Source of the DNA: Anaerostipes caccae L1-92
GTDB taxonomy: Bacteria; Bacillota; Clostridia; Lachnospirales; Lachnospiraceae
Direction of reading: 5' to 3'
NCBI RefSeq assembly: GCF_014467075.1
Contig: NZ_AP023027.1
Coordinates: 2,297,501 to 2,361,500, forward strand
DNA length: 64,000 nt
Shown here: positions 52,161 to 62,755 of the stretch, in pieces
Layout: each line of letters starts with the position of its first letter
Position numbering within the stretch: position 1 is the first letter of the stretch
Position numbers and translations under genes: made by a program
The notes under the pieces: generated by a model
Databases searched by the model: none
What the model was told of the DNA's origin: nothing
What the model saw: the letters and a program-made list of their open reading frames with translations, nothing else

Positions 52161-54773
52161 TTATAATATCCTCACTCTTACTCTTATGGCTTTCAGCAGC
52201 TGGATCAGCGGAAGATTGGCCAGTGCCAGCCCATATACGGTAAACAGCTGCCGCATATTCAGTGTCTGGACCTTAAACAATGTATGAAGCGAAGGTATCG
52301 TCATTACGCATGTCATCAGAATCACTCCGAGTATAAATGCACCAATCAGATACACATTGTCGAAAAATTTCCTTGTAAACAGCACCGGATAATTTGACTT
52401 GCAGTTAAAGCCGTGCACCAGCCTCGACATACAAAGCGTTCCAAATGCCATTGTGCTCGCCAGAAGAGCATTGTGGTCCCGGTATCCCACCATAAATGCG
52501 ATCATCGTCATGACTCCGATCACAAATCCTTCGATTCCGATATTCACCAGAAAATCTTTTGTGAGTATGGATTCGTTCACAGGCCTCGGTTTCTCTTCCA
52601 TCACCTTGTCGGTGTGGGGTTCCAGTCCGAGTGCAATGGCCGGAAGGCTGTCTGTCAGCAGATTGATAAACAGTAAATGCACCGGAGCAAACGGAACCGG
52701 AAGTGCAGCGACAGACGCATAGAGCACCGCAAGGATTCCCGCAAAATTTCCCGACAACAGGAATTGGATCGCATTTTTTATGTTCCGGTACAAATTCCTT
52801 CCGTTTTCCACTGCCTTTACGATGGTTGCAAAGTTATCGTCTGTAAGCACCATTGAGGAAGCGTCTTTGGAAACTTCACTTCCCGTGATCCCCATTGCAA
52901 CCCCGATGTCTGCCTGCTTGAGCGCCGGCGCATCGTTGACTCCGTCACCTGTCATTGAAACGATATTGCCCTTTCTCTGCCATGTCTTTACGATCCGGAT
53001 CTTATGCTCCGGCGAAACTCTCGCATAGACAGAAATCCCTTCCACAAATTTCTCAAGCTCCTGATCAGACATATGGTCGATCTCAGAACCTTCACAGGCT
53101 TCGCTTTCATGTTTTAATATGCCGATTCGCTTGGCTATGGCAGCGGCAGTTACTTTGTGGTCTCCTGTAATCATGATCGGGCGTATCCCCGCCTGGATAC
53201 ACTGCGCTACCGCAGATCTGGATTCATTTCTTGGAGGGTCCATCATAGAGATCAGTCCAAGGAACGTATAGCCGTTTTCATCCTCCGGCGTGAGCCGTTT
53301 CCCTTTTTCTATGGTCTTATATGCAATAGCCAAAACTCTCAGACCGTTCCGTGAAAACTCCTGGTTGCAGGCTTCAATCTGTTTTTTATCCCAGTTGGTG
53401 ATCGGCGTGGTTTTGTCTCCTTTCTGAATCGATACCAGACGGTTTAACAGCACGTCCACAGCTCCCTTTGTCACCATGACATAGCCGTTTTCCATATCAT
53501 GTACCGTAGACATCAGTTTACGGTCACTGTCAAAAGGTATCTCTGCCACCCTCGGGTAAAAGCAACGGACGCTCTCAGCTTTTCTTCCCAGCTTGTCCCC
53601 CAGATTGATCAGCGCCGTCTCCGTGGGGTCTCCAATCTCTTCGCCGTTGACGTTCGTAGAATCGTTGCAGAGCATGCTGTAGTCAAGCAGCTGTTTTTGG
53701 GCCGGTTTCTTCAGATCGATATGGGCGGCAGGAATCCTGACACCTCCCACATAATAGTCTTCTACTGTCATCTTATTCTGCGTAAGCGTACCGGTCTTGT
53801 CAGAACAGATAATGGACACACTTCCCAGTCCTTCCACCGCCTGGAGCTTTCTGATGATCGCATGCTCCTTGGCCATCTTCTGTGTTCCGAAGGAGAGAAC
53901 GATCGTCACGATAGAACTTAATGCTTCCGGGATCGCCGCAACCGCCAATGCTACGGCAAACATAAATGCGTCTCCCATATCCTCGCCCCGGATAACGCTG
54001 ATCCCAAATAAAATGCCGCAGAATACCAGAATCAGGATGGAAAGTTTTTGTCCGAACTGATCCAGGTTGACCTGGAGAGGAGTCCTCTTTTCCTCTGTAT
54101 TTTTCAGCATTCCCGCAATCTTTCCGACTTCTGTGTCCATTCCCACCCCGGTCACAAGGAATTTTCCTCTTCCGTAGGTGACAAAGCTTCCCGAGTACAC
54201 CATATTGGTCCGGTCACCAAGCGGAACCTGGCTGATGATGATGCCTGTGGTCTTCTCAACACCCAGGCTTTCCCCGGTCAGTGCACTCTCGTCCACTTTT
54301 AAGCTGGCTGATTCTAAGATTCTTCCGTCCGCAGGTATGGAATCCCCTGCTTCCAGAAGTATCTCATCCCCCACAGTCACTTCCCTGGAAGGAATCTGTA
54401 CCGTGATTCCGTCCCGGATCACCTTGGCTGTAGGAGCCGAAAGCTGCTTTAAGCTGTTCAGAGACTGTTCCGCTTTCACAGTCTGGACCGTACCGAGAAT
54501 GGCATTGATCGTGATGACAACCAAAATAACCGCGGTGCTCTCCACATCCCCAAGAAATCCTGACACCGTGGCCGCTGCAATCAGTATAATGACCAGAAAA
54601 TCTTTAAACTGTTCCAGAAAAATCTGAAGCACACTTTTCTTTTTTCCTTCCACCAATTCATTATACCCATACTGCTTTTGATGTTCCGTGACCTGGGCTG
54701 CAGTCAGCGGTTCCATTGAGCCATTGAGCTGCTTCCTGACTTCTTCTGCTGTCTGTTGGTAAAATTCTTTCAT
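52161..54773 (-). CDS. P-type cation ATPase, probably Mn2+ (YoaB-like) exporter
   Basis: An 870-residue P-type ATPase of the calcium-ATPase-like P2 group. Motifs: VDESALTGES in the actuator domain, phosphorylation site CSDKTGTLTQNKMT, TGDGVNDAPALKQADIG, and PEAL in membrane helix 4, typical of the PMCA/YoaB branch. The ATG at 54773 is chosen on ribosome-site spacing; two ATG codons lie upstream. Because a yybP-ykoY riboswitch controls it, manganese export (or Mn2+/Ca2+) is likely. The ion cannot be proved from sequence. Confidence 0.88.
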   Translation of the reverse strand: MKEFYQQTAEEVRKQLNGSMEPLTAAQVTEHQKQYGYNELVEGKKKSVLQIFLEQFKDFLVIILIAAATVSGFLGDVESTAVILVVITINAILGTVQTVKAEQSLNSLKQLSAPTAKVIRDGITVQIPSREVTVGDEILLEAGDSIPADGRILESASLKVDESALTGESLGVEKTTGIIISQVPLGDRTNMVYSGSFVTYGRGKFLVTGVGMDTEVGKIAGMLKNTEEKRTPLQVNLDQFGQKLSILILVFCGILFGISVIRGEDMGDAFMFAVALAVAAIPEALSSIVTIVLSFGTQKMAKEHAIIRKLQAVEGLGSVSIICSDKTGTLTQNKMTVEDYYVGGVRIPAAHIDLKKPAQKQLLDYSMLCNDSTNVNGEEIGDPTETALINLGDKLGRKAESVRCFYPRVAEIPFDSDRKLMSTVHDMENGYVMVTKGAVDVLLNRLVSIQKGDKTTPITNWDKKQIEACNQEFSRNGLRVLAIAYKTIEKGKRLTPEDENGYTFLGLISMMDPPRNESRSAVAQCIQAGIRPIMITGDHKVTAAAIAKRIGILKHESEACEGSEIDHMSDQELEKFVEGISVYARVSPEHKIRIVKTWQRKGNIVSMTGDGVNDAPALKQADIGVAMGITGSEVSKDASSMVLTDDNFATIVKAVENGRNLYRNIKNAIQFLLSGNFAGILAVLYASVAALPVPFAPVHLLFINLLTDSLPAIALGLEPHTDKVMEEKPRPVNESILTKDFLVNIGIEGFVIGVMTMIAFMVGYRDHNALLASTMAFGTLCMSRLVHGFNCKSNYPVLFTRKFFDNVYLIGAFILGVILMTCVMTIPSLHTLFKVQTLNMRQLFTVYGLALANLPLIQLLKAIRVRVRIL

Positions 54774-54820
54774 TTTCATCATTCTCCATTTCTATATGTA
54801 TTTTCTTTCTTTTTCCGACG

Positions 54821-54875
54821 AAAAAAACAGCGGGACTTTTACTGCATCTTTCGTGCAATAAAAGTCTCGCTGTTT
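54821..54875 (-). terminator. riboswitch-controlled terminator
   Basis: Long stem AACAGCG.GACTTTTA.TGCA and complement with two mismatches (54825-54845, 54854-54875), then TTTTTTT on the minus strand. It shares GACTTTTATT with the 3' arm of aptamer P1, so the two structures exclude each other. Confidence 0.88.
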
Positions 54876-54953
54876 CATTACGATACGGATGAATTTCTTC
54901 ATCGAGATTGACGACACCGCAAACGATTTGCTCGCCAGCTACTCCCTTTTATT
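54857..54953 (-). promoter_or_regulatory. yybP-ykoY manganese riboswitch aptamer
   Basis: Minus strand has AATAAAAGGGAGTAGC at the 5' side and AGCGAGACTTTTATT at the 3' side, pairing as P1, with CGTCAAT in the conserved internal region, matching the yybP-ykoY class (GGGGAGUAG...CGUCAA...GCRAGACCUUU). With Mn2+ bound, P1 should prevent the terminator and allow transcription of the ATPase gene. Confidence 0.88.
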
Positions 54954-54960
54954 AAAGTTT

Positions 54961-54989
54961 ATAATAGCGGATTCTTTTGGGCTTGTCAA
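54961..54989 (-). promoter_or_regulatory. promoter of Mn2+ riboswitch transcript
   Basis: Minus strand TTGACA (54984-54989), 17-base spacer, TATTAT (54961-54966), just before the aptamer. It lies about 35 bases after the atpC stop. Confidence 0.85.
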
Positions 54990-55024
54990 CTAATTGTTGT
55001 CGACCTCCGGCATCGAATTCTGCC

Positions 55025-55432
55025 TTATAAATGTTTTCCTGTCACTTTAAGCCTTGCCATTGCTCTGGAAAGCGCCGCCTTGCTGTGATAGTACTCTCTC
55101 TGGCTTTCCTTCTGTCTGAGCCTCTCCTGGGCCCGTTCTTTTGCTTCTTTTGCCCTCCGGATATCAATTTCATCCGGCCATTCCACCGTGTCTGCCAAAA
55201 GAACGACGAATTCCGGCATAATCTCAACAAATCCATCGCCCACGGCAGCTTCTTTCCACTCACCATTTACTTTGAACCTGAGTTCTCCTGCCTTCACAGC
55301 GGTCACCATGGACTCATGGTTGGGCAGGATGCCCTGCTGCCCGTCGATCGCCGGAAAGATCATCATTTCACATTCACCGTTATAAAACTTCCGGTCACTG
55401 GCCGTAATTTCCAAATAAAAGGTCTTTCCCAT
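55025..55432 (-). CDS. atpC: F-type ATP synthase epsilon subunit
   Basis: Epsilon subunit of the ATP synthase rotor, 135 residues: N-terminal beta-sandwich (FYNGECEMMIFPAIDGQQG, MGILPNHE-like segment) and C-terminal two-helix hairpin. I chose the ATG at 55432 by spacing to GAGGG; an ATG two codons upstream is less well placed. Last gene of the atp operon. No clear terminator follows. Confidence 0.95.
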   Translation of the reverse strand: MGKTFYLEITASDRKFYNGECEMMIFPAIDGQQGILPNHESMVTAVKAGELRFKVNGEWKEAAVGDGFVEIMPEFVVLLADTVEWPDEIDIRRAKEAKERAQERLRQKESQREYYHSKAALSRAMARLKVTGKHL

Positions 55433-55447
55433 GCTCATCCCTCTTTC

Positions 55448-56878
<1,431 letters not shown>

Positions 56879-56885
56879 TCAATTA

Positions 56886-57773
56886 TTATTTCTTCTGAAA
56901 CGCTTTCGCGCCGCTTACAATCTCTGTAATCTCCTGGGTGATTGCCGCCTGTCTGGCACGGTTATACAAAAGCGACAGTTCCCTGATCATGTCTTTTGCA
57001 CTTTCCGTAGCCCCCTGCATCGCCATCATACGCGCATTCTGCTCGCTGGAAAATGACTCTACCAGGGCTCCGTAAATCAGTCCTTTCACATAGTTGGGCA
57101 CCAAATGGTCCATCACTACTTTGGGAGACGGAGAATAATCCGCAATCTTGTGATACTTTTCGAGTTCCACATTCATTTCCTCAAAACTCTGCCGTTTCAG
57201 CGGCAGGATCTGGATAATTTCAGGCTCTGCCTTCAAAGGCGTCACCATCTTTGTATAGATAATATAGATCTCATCCAGTTTTTCCTTCCGGTAAAGATCG
57301 ACCAATGTTTCCGCAATATTTCTGGCACGCCACATGCTGGGGTCCTGAGCGGTATAAAGAAACTCCATGTCAATCCTGACATTCTTTTTCGTAAAATACT
57401 TCCTTCCCATCTGGCCGATGACAAACAGGGTATTGTCATTTCCCTGTGCCAGACGCTCCTGTGCAAGCTTCAGCACATTATGGTTGTAGGCTCCAGCCAT
57501 CCCCTTGTCTGCCGTCATGACCACATAACCCCGCTTTTTATCTTCCGGTTTTATCTTTTTCCTCTGGTCAAAAAAGGTATGATTAATGTCCGGTGAATGA
57601 AACAGAATATCTTTGATTGTCGACTGGAGCAGTTCAAAATATGGGGCCGTGGCATCCAGCTTTTCCCTTGCCTTCCTAAGCTTTGTGGAAGAGATCAGAT
57701 ACATTGCGTTGGTGATCTTCATGGTCTCCTGAATGCTTTTCATTCTGGAGCGGATTTCTGTCATATTTGCCAT
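56886..57773 (-). CDS. atpG: F-type ATP synthase gamma subunit
   Basis: The central rotor shaft, 295 residues. N-terminal coiled helix (IRSRMKSIQETMKITNAMYL) and C-terminal helix (LLYNRARQAAITQEITEIVS) form the long coiled-coil; MTADKGMAGAYN is the typical middle motif. AGGTG precedes the ATG. Confidence 0.97.
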   Translation of the reverse strand: MANMTEIRSRMKSIQETMKITNAMYLISSTKLRKAREKLDATAPYFELLQSTIKDILFHSPDINHTFFDQRKKIKPEDKKRGYVVMTADKGMAGAYNHNVLKLAQERLAQGNDNTLFVIGQMGRKYFTKKNVRIDMEFLYTAQDPSMWRARNIAETLVDLYRKEKLDEIYIIYTKMVTPLKAEPEIIQILPLKRQSFEEMNVELEKYHKIADYSPSPKVVMDHLVPNYVKGLIYGALVESFSSEQNARMMAMQGATESAKDMIRELSLLYNRARQAAITQEITEIVSGAKAFQKK

Positions 57774-57783
57774 GTATGCTCAC

Positions 57784-59283
57784 CTACTTTTTAAATTCTT
57801 TTACTGCTTGAACGATCTGTTCCGTTACCTCATCGGTCAGTACCTTTTTCTCATCAATCTCTCTGACCAGCTGACTATATTTAGCCTCAAAAAATGATAC
57901 AAGATCTTCTGTAAAAGATTTGATCTCATTCACCGGAACATCCATGAGCAGACGATGGTTGGCTGCACATAAAAGAATAACCTGTTTGTGCAGGCTCATC
58001 GGATGATAGAGCGGCTGTTTCAATAATTCTACCAGCCTGTTTCCATGATCAAGGAGTTCCTTTGTCTGCGGGTCCAGATCTGAACTGAACTGGGTAAAGA
58101 CCTCCATTTCCCGAAACTGGGCCAGGTCGATTCTCAGACTTCCCGAAACTTTCTTCATCGCTTTCGTCTGTGCCGCCCCTCCTACACGGGAAACGGACAG
58201 ACCCACATTGACCGCCGGCCGGATTCCGGAGAAGAACAAATCACTCTCCAGGAATATCTGTCCGTCTGTGATGGAAATGACATTGGTAGGAATATAGGCA
58301 GATACATCGCCTGCCAGAGTCTCAATGATCGGCAGCGCCGTAATGGATCCTCCTCCGTGTTCTTCATTCAGCCTGCATGAACGCTCAAGCAGCCTTGAAT
58401 GAAGGTAGAATACATCTCCGGGATATGCTTCCCGTCCCGGCGGCCTCTGTAAGAGCAGAGACATGGCCCGGTAAGCTACCGCATGTTTGGACAGATCGTC
58501 ATAGACGATCAAAACGTCTTTTCCTTTGTCCATAAAATACTCTGCCATGGCCGTGCCGGAATACGGCGCGATATACTGGACCGGAGCCACATCGCTTGCC
58601 GATGCGGATACGACGATTGAATAGTCCATGGCATCATGCTTCTTCAGTGTGGAAACAATTTTAGCCAGAGTGGATGCTTTCTGCCCGATAGCTACATACA
58701 CACAGATGACGTCTTTGCCCTTCTGGTTCAAAATTGTGTCCACAGCAATGGACGTTTTGCCGGTCTGACGGTCACCGATGATCAGTTCTCTCTGTCCCCG
58801 TCCGATCGGAAACATTGCGTCAATGGCAAGGATCCCTGTCTCCAGCGGTACGTCTACGGATTTTCTGTCGATGACTCCCGCCGCTTCTCTCTCAATCGGG
58901 AGGTACCCATCGGTCTTGATCGGTCCGTTTCCGTCGATCGGAGCACCCAGCGCATTAACCACACGTCCGACCAAAGCATCCCCGACCGGTACTCCGGCAC
59001 GCTTGCCGCTTCTGACGACTTTGGACCCCTCAATCAGCCCGTGATCACTTCCCAGCAGCACACAGCCAATCGTCTTCATCTCCAGATTCTGCACAATGCC
59101 TCTGGTACCGTTCTCAAACTCTACCAGTTCCCCGTACATCGCATGGTTTAAACCATGCACGGTCGCAATACCATCGCCTACCTGGATAACGGTTCCTTCC
59201 TCCTGCACCTCAATTTTATTCTCATAATCTTCTATCTCACTTTTTAAAACGGAAATAATTCCTTCCGGATTTATATTGCCCAA
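57784..59283 (-). CDS. atpA: F-type ATP synthase alpha subunit
   Basis: The non-catalytic nucleotide-binding alpha subunit, 499 residues. Walker [14 protein letters not shown] and Walker [12 protein letters not shown] are present. GGAGG lies eight bases before a TTG at 59283, whereas the GTG at 59292 has no space to a ribosome site (it overlaps it), so I chose TTG; start uncertain by three codons. The 5' end overlaps the atpH stop region. Confidence 0.96.
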   Translation of the reverse strand: MGNINPEGIISVLKSEIEDYENKIEVQEEGTVIQVGDGIATVHGLNHAMYGELVEFENGTRGIVQNLEMKTIGCVLLGSDHGLIEGSKVVRSGKRAGVPVGDALVGRVVNALGAPIDGNGPIKTDGYLPIEREAAGVIDRKSVDVPLETGILAIDAMFPIGRGQRELIIGDRQTGKTSIAVDTILNQKGKDVICVYVAIGQKASTLAKIVSTLKKHDAMDYSIVVSASASDVAPVQYIAPYSGTAMAEYFMDKGKDVLIVYDDLSKHAVAYRAMSLLLQRPPGREAYPGDVFYLHSRLLERSCRLNEEHGGGSITALPIIETLAGDVSAYIPTNVISITDGQIFLESDLFFSGIRPAVNVGLSVSRVGGAAQTKAMKKVSGSLRIDLAQFREMEVFTQFSSDLDPQTKELLDHGNRLVELLKQPLYHPMSLHKQVILLCAANHRLLMDVPVNEIKSFTEDLVSFFEAKYSQLVREIDEKKVLTDEVTEQIVQAVKEFKK

Positions 59284-59288
59284 CTGTT

Positions 59289-59792
59289 TCACCTCCGCAC
59301 AAGGCTATTTTGTAATTTTGTAATGGAAGCCTTCACGCTTCTGTCATATACATCATCACCTACAGTCAGAATGAATCCGCCGATTAATGACGGGTCTTCT
59401 TTCAGCTGCAGATTTACGCCTGTTTTATGATATTTTCGGCAGATCATATTTTTTATGTCTTCAATTTTCCTGTCATCCGGTTTGGTGACATAAGCAAAGA
59501 CTGCCTTGACTACTTTATTTTTTCTTTGAACCAATTCATCATATGATGCAAATATCTCAAAGATGCTGTCTGCCTCACCGTTGTCTGTGACGACCTTAAA
59601 AAAGCTCTGCACCGGTCCCGGGATCACTCTTTCAATGACCGCATGTTTTTCTTTTTTTGTGACTACCGGACTTGCCAGTGCCTTCACGAATTCCGGACAC
59701 TCACTGCAGATCCTTTTCGTCTCATGGATGTACTCTTCAGGGATCGTTAAGTCAAAAAATACTTTTGCATAATTATCTGTCAGCTCATTCAT
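59289..59792 (-). CDS. atpH: F-type ATP synthase delta subunit
   Basis: Delta subunit (OSCP) linking the catalytic head to the stator, 167 residues. [17 protein letters not shown] and [20 protein letters not shown] are typical. It overlaps atpF by four bases at its start and ends inside the atpA ribosome site. Confidence 0.95.
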   Translation of the reverse strand: MNELTDNYAKVFFDLTIPEEYIHETKRICSECPEFVKALASPVVTKKEKHAVIERVIPGPVQSFFKVVTDNGEADSIFEIFASYDELVQRKNKVVKAVFAYVTKPDDRKIEDIKNMICRKYHKTGVNLQLKEDPSLIGGFILTVGDDVYDRSVKASITKLQNSLVRR

Positions 59793-60274
59793 TGGCCTGC
59801 ACCCGCTTCTCTCAAAAAATCATCCAGTATTTTTTCATTCGATGCCTGGTCAACATTCTCCTGAATCACTTTGGAAGCCGCCGCGATCGCCACCTGGGCA
59901 ATTTCATTCTGTATTCCCTGCACTGCTTTTTCCCGCTCTGTCTCGATGGTTTTACTTGCGTCCGCAATTATTTTGGACGCCTCCGCACCGGCATCTCTTA
60001 AAATCTTCTCATATTCTTCTTTTCCCCGCTCCTTGGCTGTCTTTACGATCATAGCCGCCTCCTGATTGGCGTTTTTAAGCTCGGCCTCGTATTTTTCCTT
60101 CAGCAGCCCGGCCTGGGTATTTTTTTGTTCCGCATCCTCTATCTGTCCGCTGATCATCTGTTCCCTTTTCTCAATCATGCCCATAACAGGCTGAAAAAGA
60201 AGCTTTTTTAAGATAAGGAAAAACACAATGAGATTCACGAACGTCCACAGGAGTCCTGAGTTAAATGTTAACAC
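59789..60274 (-). CDS. atpF: F-type ATP synthase b subunit
   Basis: Stator b subunit, 161 residues: one membrane segment (about 8-28) and a long charged helix. It starts with GTG preceded by GGAGG. Overlaps atpH by four bases. Confidence 0.94.
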   Translation of the reverse strand: MLTFNSGLLWTFVNLIVFFLILKKLLFQPVMGMIEKREQMISGQIEDAEQKNTQAGLLKEKYEAELKNANQEAAMIVKTAKERGKEEYEKILRDAGAEASKIIADASKTIETEREKAVQGIQNEIAQVAIAAASKVIQENVDQASNEKILDDFLREAGAGQ

Positions 60275-60296
60275 CTATACCGCCTCCAAGCTCTCT

Positions 60297-60515
60297 TTAA
60301 AGTACAAACATGATAATGATTGCAACAACCAGACCATAAATTGCCGTTGACTCTGCAAGCGCACATCCGAGCAGCAGCGTCTTATTGATCTCTCCTGTTG
60401 CCTCCGGCTGTCTTGCGATCGCATCTGTTGCGCCTGATGTGGCGATTCCGATACCTATACCTGCTCCAATACCTGATAATACTGCAATACCTGCTCCTAA
60501 TGCTACTAATGACAT
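60297..60515 (-). CDS. atpE: F-type ATP synthase c subunit
   Basis: Membrane rotor ring subunit, 72 residues, two hydrophobic helices joined by the ARQPE loop. The ion-binding Glu55 lies in [10 protein letters not shown]. The Glu-Ser-Thr and Tyr60 match sodium-type c subunits, but the glutamine of the first helix (Ilyobacter Gln32) is Ile22. GGAG precedes the ATG. Confidence 0.96.
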   Translation of the reverse strand: MSLVALGAGIAVLSGIGAGIGIGIATSGATDAIARQPEATGEINKTLLLGCALAESTAIYGLVVAIIIMFVL

Positions 60516-60557
60516 AATCTACATCTCCTTATACTATAATTGATTGTTTTTGTTATT

Positions 60558-61238
60558 CTAATCCATCAGCTCTTTCATAAAGATGGCCGTCAGGAAAACG
60601 AACACATACATTTGAATCAGTCCGTCAAATACGTCAAAATAAAAACTGAACGGGATCGGCACCAGAATCGGCGCTACGATCTTTAAGAGTTCCATTATGA
60701 CGAATCCGCCCAGAATATTTCCGAAGAGCCGCATACACAGCGACAGAGGCCTTATGAAGACTTCCAGCACGTTAAGCGGTGCGATAAACGGAACAGGCTC
60801 GGCAAAGCTCTTTATGAACCCCTTAAAACCCTTTTTCCTGATTCCCGAATATTCTATCAGCACGATGCTCATGACCGCCAGCCCTGCCGTTACGTTGATG
60901 TCCTTCGTAGGCGGTGTCAGTCCGACCAGACCGCTCAAATTGGAAAGGCCGAGATAAATTCCGACTGTCGCAAGATACGGGATATAGCCTTTTCCTTCGT
61001 CGCCCAGAATCCCGTGGAAAAACCGGTATACTCCTCCCACCGCAGTCTCAATGCAGGCCTGCTTTCTTGTGGGGACAAGCTTTAAATTTCTCACAAAGAT
61101 CAGGCACAGCAGGATGACAAAAGCCATAATACCCCATGTGACGACAACCGATTCCGGTACCGGAATCCCGCCGAAGAGAGGAATGGTGAACGCTGTCCTG
61201 CTCACAAGTTCTTCCATCAATTTCTCCGATAAACTCAT
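60558..61238 (-). CDS. atpB: F-type ATP synthase a subunit
   Basis: Membrane stator subunit carrying the ion path, 226 residues, about six membrane segments. The essential arginine is in FIRPLSLCMRLFGNILGG. I chose ATG at 61238, which has AAAGGAGG; a longer frame is within the leader. It is first in the operon; no atpI precedes it. Confidence 0.95.
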   Translation of the reverse strand: MSLSEKLMEELVSRTAFTIPLFGGIPVPESVVVTWGIMAFVILLCLIFVRNLKLVPTRKQACIETAVGGVYRFFHGILGDEGKGYIPYLATVGIYLGLSNLSGLVGLTPPTKDINVTAGLAVMSIVLIEYSGIRKKGFKGFIKSFAEPVPFIAPLNVLEVFIRPLSLCMRLFGNILGGFVIMELLKIVAPILVPIPFSFYFDVFDGLIQMYVFVFLTAIFMKELMD

Positions 61239-61269
61239 CGACTGCTCCTCCTTTCCTAAATTTGTAGTG

Positions 61270-61298
61270 AGTATAATACTCCTATATTGCTTTGTCAA
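61270..61298 (-). promoter_or_regulatory. atp operon promoter
   Basis: Minus strand TTGACA (61293-61298), 17-base spacer, TATACT (61270-61275), about 30 bases before the atpB start. The stretch from here to 61747 contains no protein gene I can support, only the candidate small transcript and two terminators. Confidence 0.92.
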
Positions 61299-61468
61299 TT
61301 CTAAAAATTAACCTATTTTTTACGAAATTTTTCACGAAAAATCACTTTTTTTACTCTTGAAATATAATTTTCTTTGGTTCTACCAATTATTATTGTATGT
61401 TTTATCTGATATTTTCCTCGAATCCATATACTTATTTATGCAATTTATACTACTCTTTTGTTTTCCAC

Positions 61469-61528
61469 AAAAAAGAGGTCAGATTTTTCGATTTCTTCTT
61501 ATTAAAAGAAGTTCATTTTTCTGACCTC
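61469..61528 (-). terminator. terminator hairpin at 61.5 kb
   Basis: Nine-base outer stem and an inner CTTCTT/AAGAAG stem, followed on the minus strand by TTTTTTG. It separates the candidate small transcript from the atp promoter. Confidence 0.8.
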
Positions 61529-61564
61529 GATTTTCCCGGTTCCTGCCCGTTTTGTTGTCTTCTG
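61469..61564 (-). ncRNA. candidate small transcript upstream of atp operon
   Basis: A possible promoter TTATCA (61594-61599)-N17-TATACT (61571-61576) on the minus strand leads a 95-base stretch ending at a strong hairpin (GAGGTCAGA/TCTGACCTC, 61475-61483 and 61520-61528, with an inner AAGAAG stem) and TTTTTT. It has no plausible coding frame beyond four codons. It may be a small RNA. Confidence 0.4.
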
Positions 61565-61678
61565 ATTCTTAGTATATGCAGTGCTTTTAAAACTGATAAT
61601 TCAATAATTGATTTTAATAATCTGATTTTTCAAAAACCGGTCAAAGCATGCAGCCGTATGTTCATAAGTACCTCTGAA

Positions 61679-61726
61679 ACAAAAACAGAACGGTACATTC
61701 CATCCAAATGTACCGTTCTGTTTTTT
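61679..61726 (-). terminator. terminator of tRNA operon (bidirectional)
   Basis: Sixteen-base perfect stem AACAGAACGGTACATT and complement (61684-61699, 61707-61722), with T-runs on both strands. It ends the seven-tRNA transcript. Confidence 0.92.
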
Positions 61727-61747
61727 CAGCCTGTAAAATTAAATGAA

Positions 61748-61827
61748 TGCGGATGACAGGAATCGAACCTGCACTCCGAAGAACTAGATCCTAAGTCTAG
61801 CGCGTCTGCCAGTTCCGCCACATCCGC
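61748..61827 (-). tRNA. tRNA-Leu(TAG)
   Basis: Acceptor GCGGATG/CATCCGC, anticodon stem CTAGA/TCTAG with loop CTTAGGA, anticodon TAG. The extra arm is in the range of class II tRNAs. Last gene of the tRNA operon. Confidence 0.93.
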
Positions 61828-61867
61828 ATAAAAAATGCCACCTATACTATAAACGATAGATGACTAG

Positions 61868-61940
61868 TGAGCGTGCGGGGATTCGAACCCCGGACAACTT
61901 GATTAAAAGTCAAGTGCTCTACCACCTGAGCTACACACCC
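61868..61940 (-). tRNA. tRNA-Lys(TTT)
   Basis: Anticodon stem CTTGA/TCAAG with loop CTTTTAA, anticodon TTT. The acceptor GGGTGTG/CACGCTC has two G-U pairs. T-loop GTTCGAATC present. Confidence 0.93.
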
Positions 61941-61943
61941 GTA

Positions 61944-62015
61944 CTGGGCTAGCTGGATTCGAACCAGCGAATGCAGCAGTCAAAGTGCTGTGCCTTACCG
62001 CTTGGCGATAGCCCA
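61944..62015 (-). tRNA. tRNA-Gln(TTG)
   Basis: Anticodon stem CAGCA/TGCTG with loop CTTTGAC, anticodon TTG; acceptor TGGGCTA/TAGCCCA. Confidence 0.93.
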
Positions 62016-62062
62016 TTATCTTTCAGGAAATCCAGTAGTCCTGTAATTAATAAAACAAAAAG

Positions 62063-62137
<75 letters not shown>

Positions 62138-62183
62138 ATAAACATGAACTATAAAATTATTATTTCAAAAGAGCGAAATAAAA

Positions 62184-62257
62184 CGAGCCTGAGGGGATTC
62201 GAACCCATGACCTACGGCTTAGAAGGCCGTTGCTCTATCCAGCTGAGCTACAGACTC
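62184..62257 (-). tRNA. tRNA-Arg(TCT)
   Basis: Anticodon stem ACGGC/GCCGT with loop CTTCTAA, anticodon TCT; acceptor GAGTCTG/CAGGCTC. Confidence 0.92.
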
Positions 62258-62295
62258 ATATGCATAAATATATATACTATGCTTCGCAAAGCGAA

Positions 62296-62366
62296 AGCGG
62301 GTGATGGGAATCGAACCCACGTGATCAGCTTGGAAGGCTGGAGTTCTACCATTGAACTACACCCGC
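62296..62366 (-). tRNA. tRNA-Gly(TCC)
   Basis: Loop CTTCCAA gives anticodon TCC; acceptor GCGGGTG/CACCCGC; T-loop GTTCGATTC. Confidence 0.93.
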
Positions 62367-62370
62367 AAAG

Positions 62371-62445
62371 TCGGGGTGACAGGATTCGAACCTGCGACCT
62401 CTTGATCCCAAATCAAGCGCTCTAGCCAAGCTGAGCCACACCCCG
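62371..62445 (-). tRNA. tRNA-Pro(TGG)
   Basis: Anticodon stem CTTGA/TCAAG with loop TTTGGGA, anticodon TGG; acceptor CGGGGTG/CACCCCG. First gene of the tRNA operon. Confidence 0.93.
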
Positions 62446-62519
62446 ATATGTAATTCCTTCTTGAAAGACTTTCCAAAACTGCTGTTGTTTGGCTGCCGTC
62501 TTTCTCACAAGCAAGATTT

Positions 62520-62548
62520 ATTATACTGGACAGGCGCGCAAAAGTCAA
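62520..62548 (-). promoter_or_regulatory. promoter of tRNA operon
   Basis: Minus strand TTGACT (62543-62548), 17-base spacer, TATAAT (62520-62525), before tRNA-Pro. Bases 62446-62755 otherwise hold only this promoter, the repeat copy and a terminator. Confidence 0.88.
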
Positions 62549-62652
62549 CATCTTTTTTGTATTTTTTTAAAACCGGGTTAAACCGCATAACTGCGCGCTT
62601 TGTGTCACGTTTTGCCGCCGGCTTCTACATTCTTTCTTAAAAAAATTTTTAT

Positions 62653-62716
62653 ATTTTGACGGAGTCAAATGATTTCCTTAAGCATTCGCTTGACAAAGTC
62701 TTTTCTAAGAAACAAA
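62653..62716 (-). repeat. intergenic repeat element, copy 2
   Basis: Contains TTTGAC-GGA-GTCAAA (62655-62669), then ATGATTTCCTTA and the end segment TTTTCTAAGAAACAAAAAAG, matching the copy at 44743-44848 but missing about 35 middle bases. Like copy 1, its minus-strand 5' end begins at the U-run of a terminator. Confidence 0.6.
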
Positions 62717-62743
62717 AAAGAAAGCATCTCACAGCTGAGATGC
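62713..62743 (-). terminator. terminator of acidic-tail membrane protein
   Basis: Eight-base stem GCATCTCA/TGAGATGC (62724-62731, 62736-62743) followed by TTTCTTTTTTG on the minus strand, 13 bases after the stop. Confidence 0.87.
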
Positions 62744-62755
62744 CTTCTGTAAATT

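Noticed and set aside
61397..61756. 119-residue plus-strand frame near the atp promoter
   Set aside because: It has no ribosome site, low-complexity Phe/Tyr/Ser content from AT-rich DNA, and crosses two strong hairpins and the candidate small transcript.
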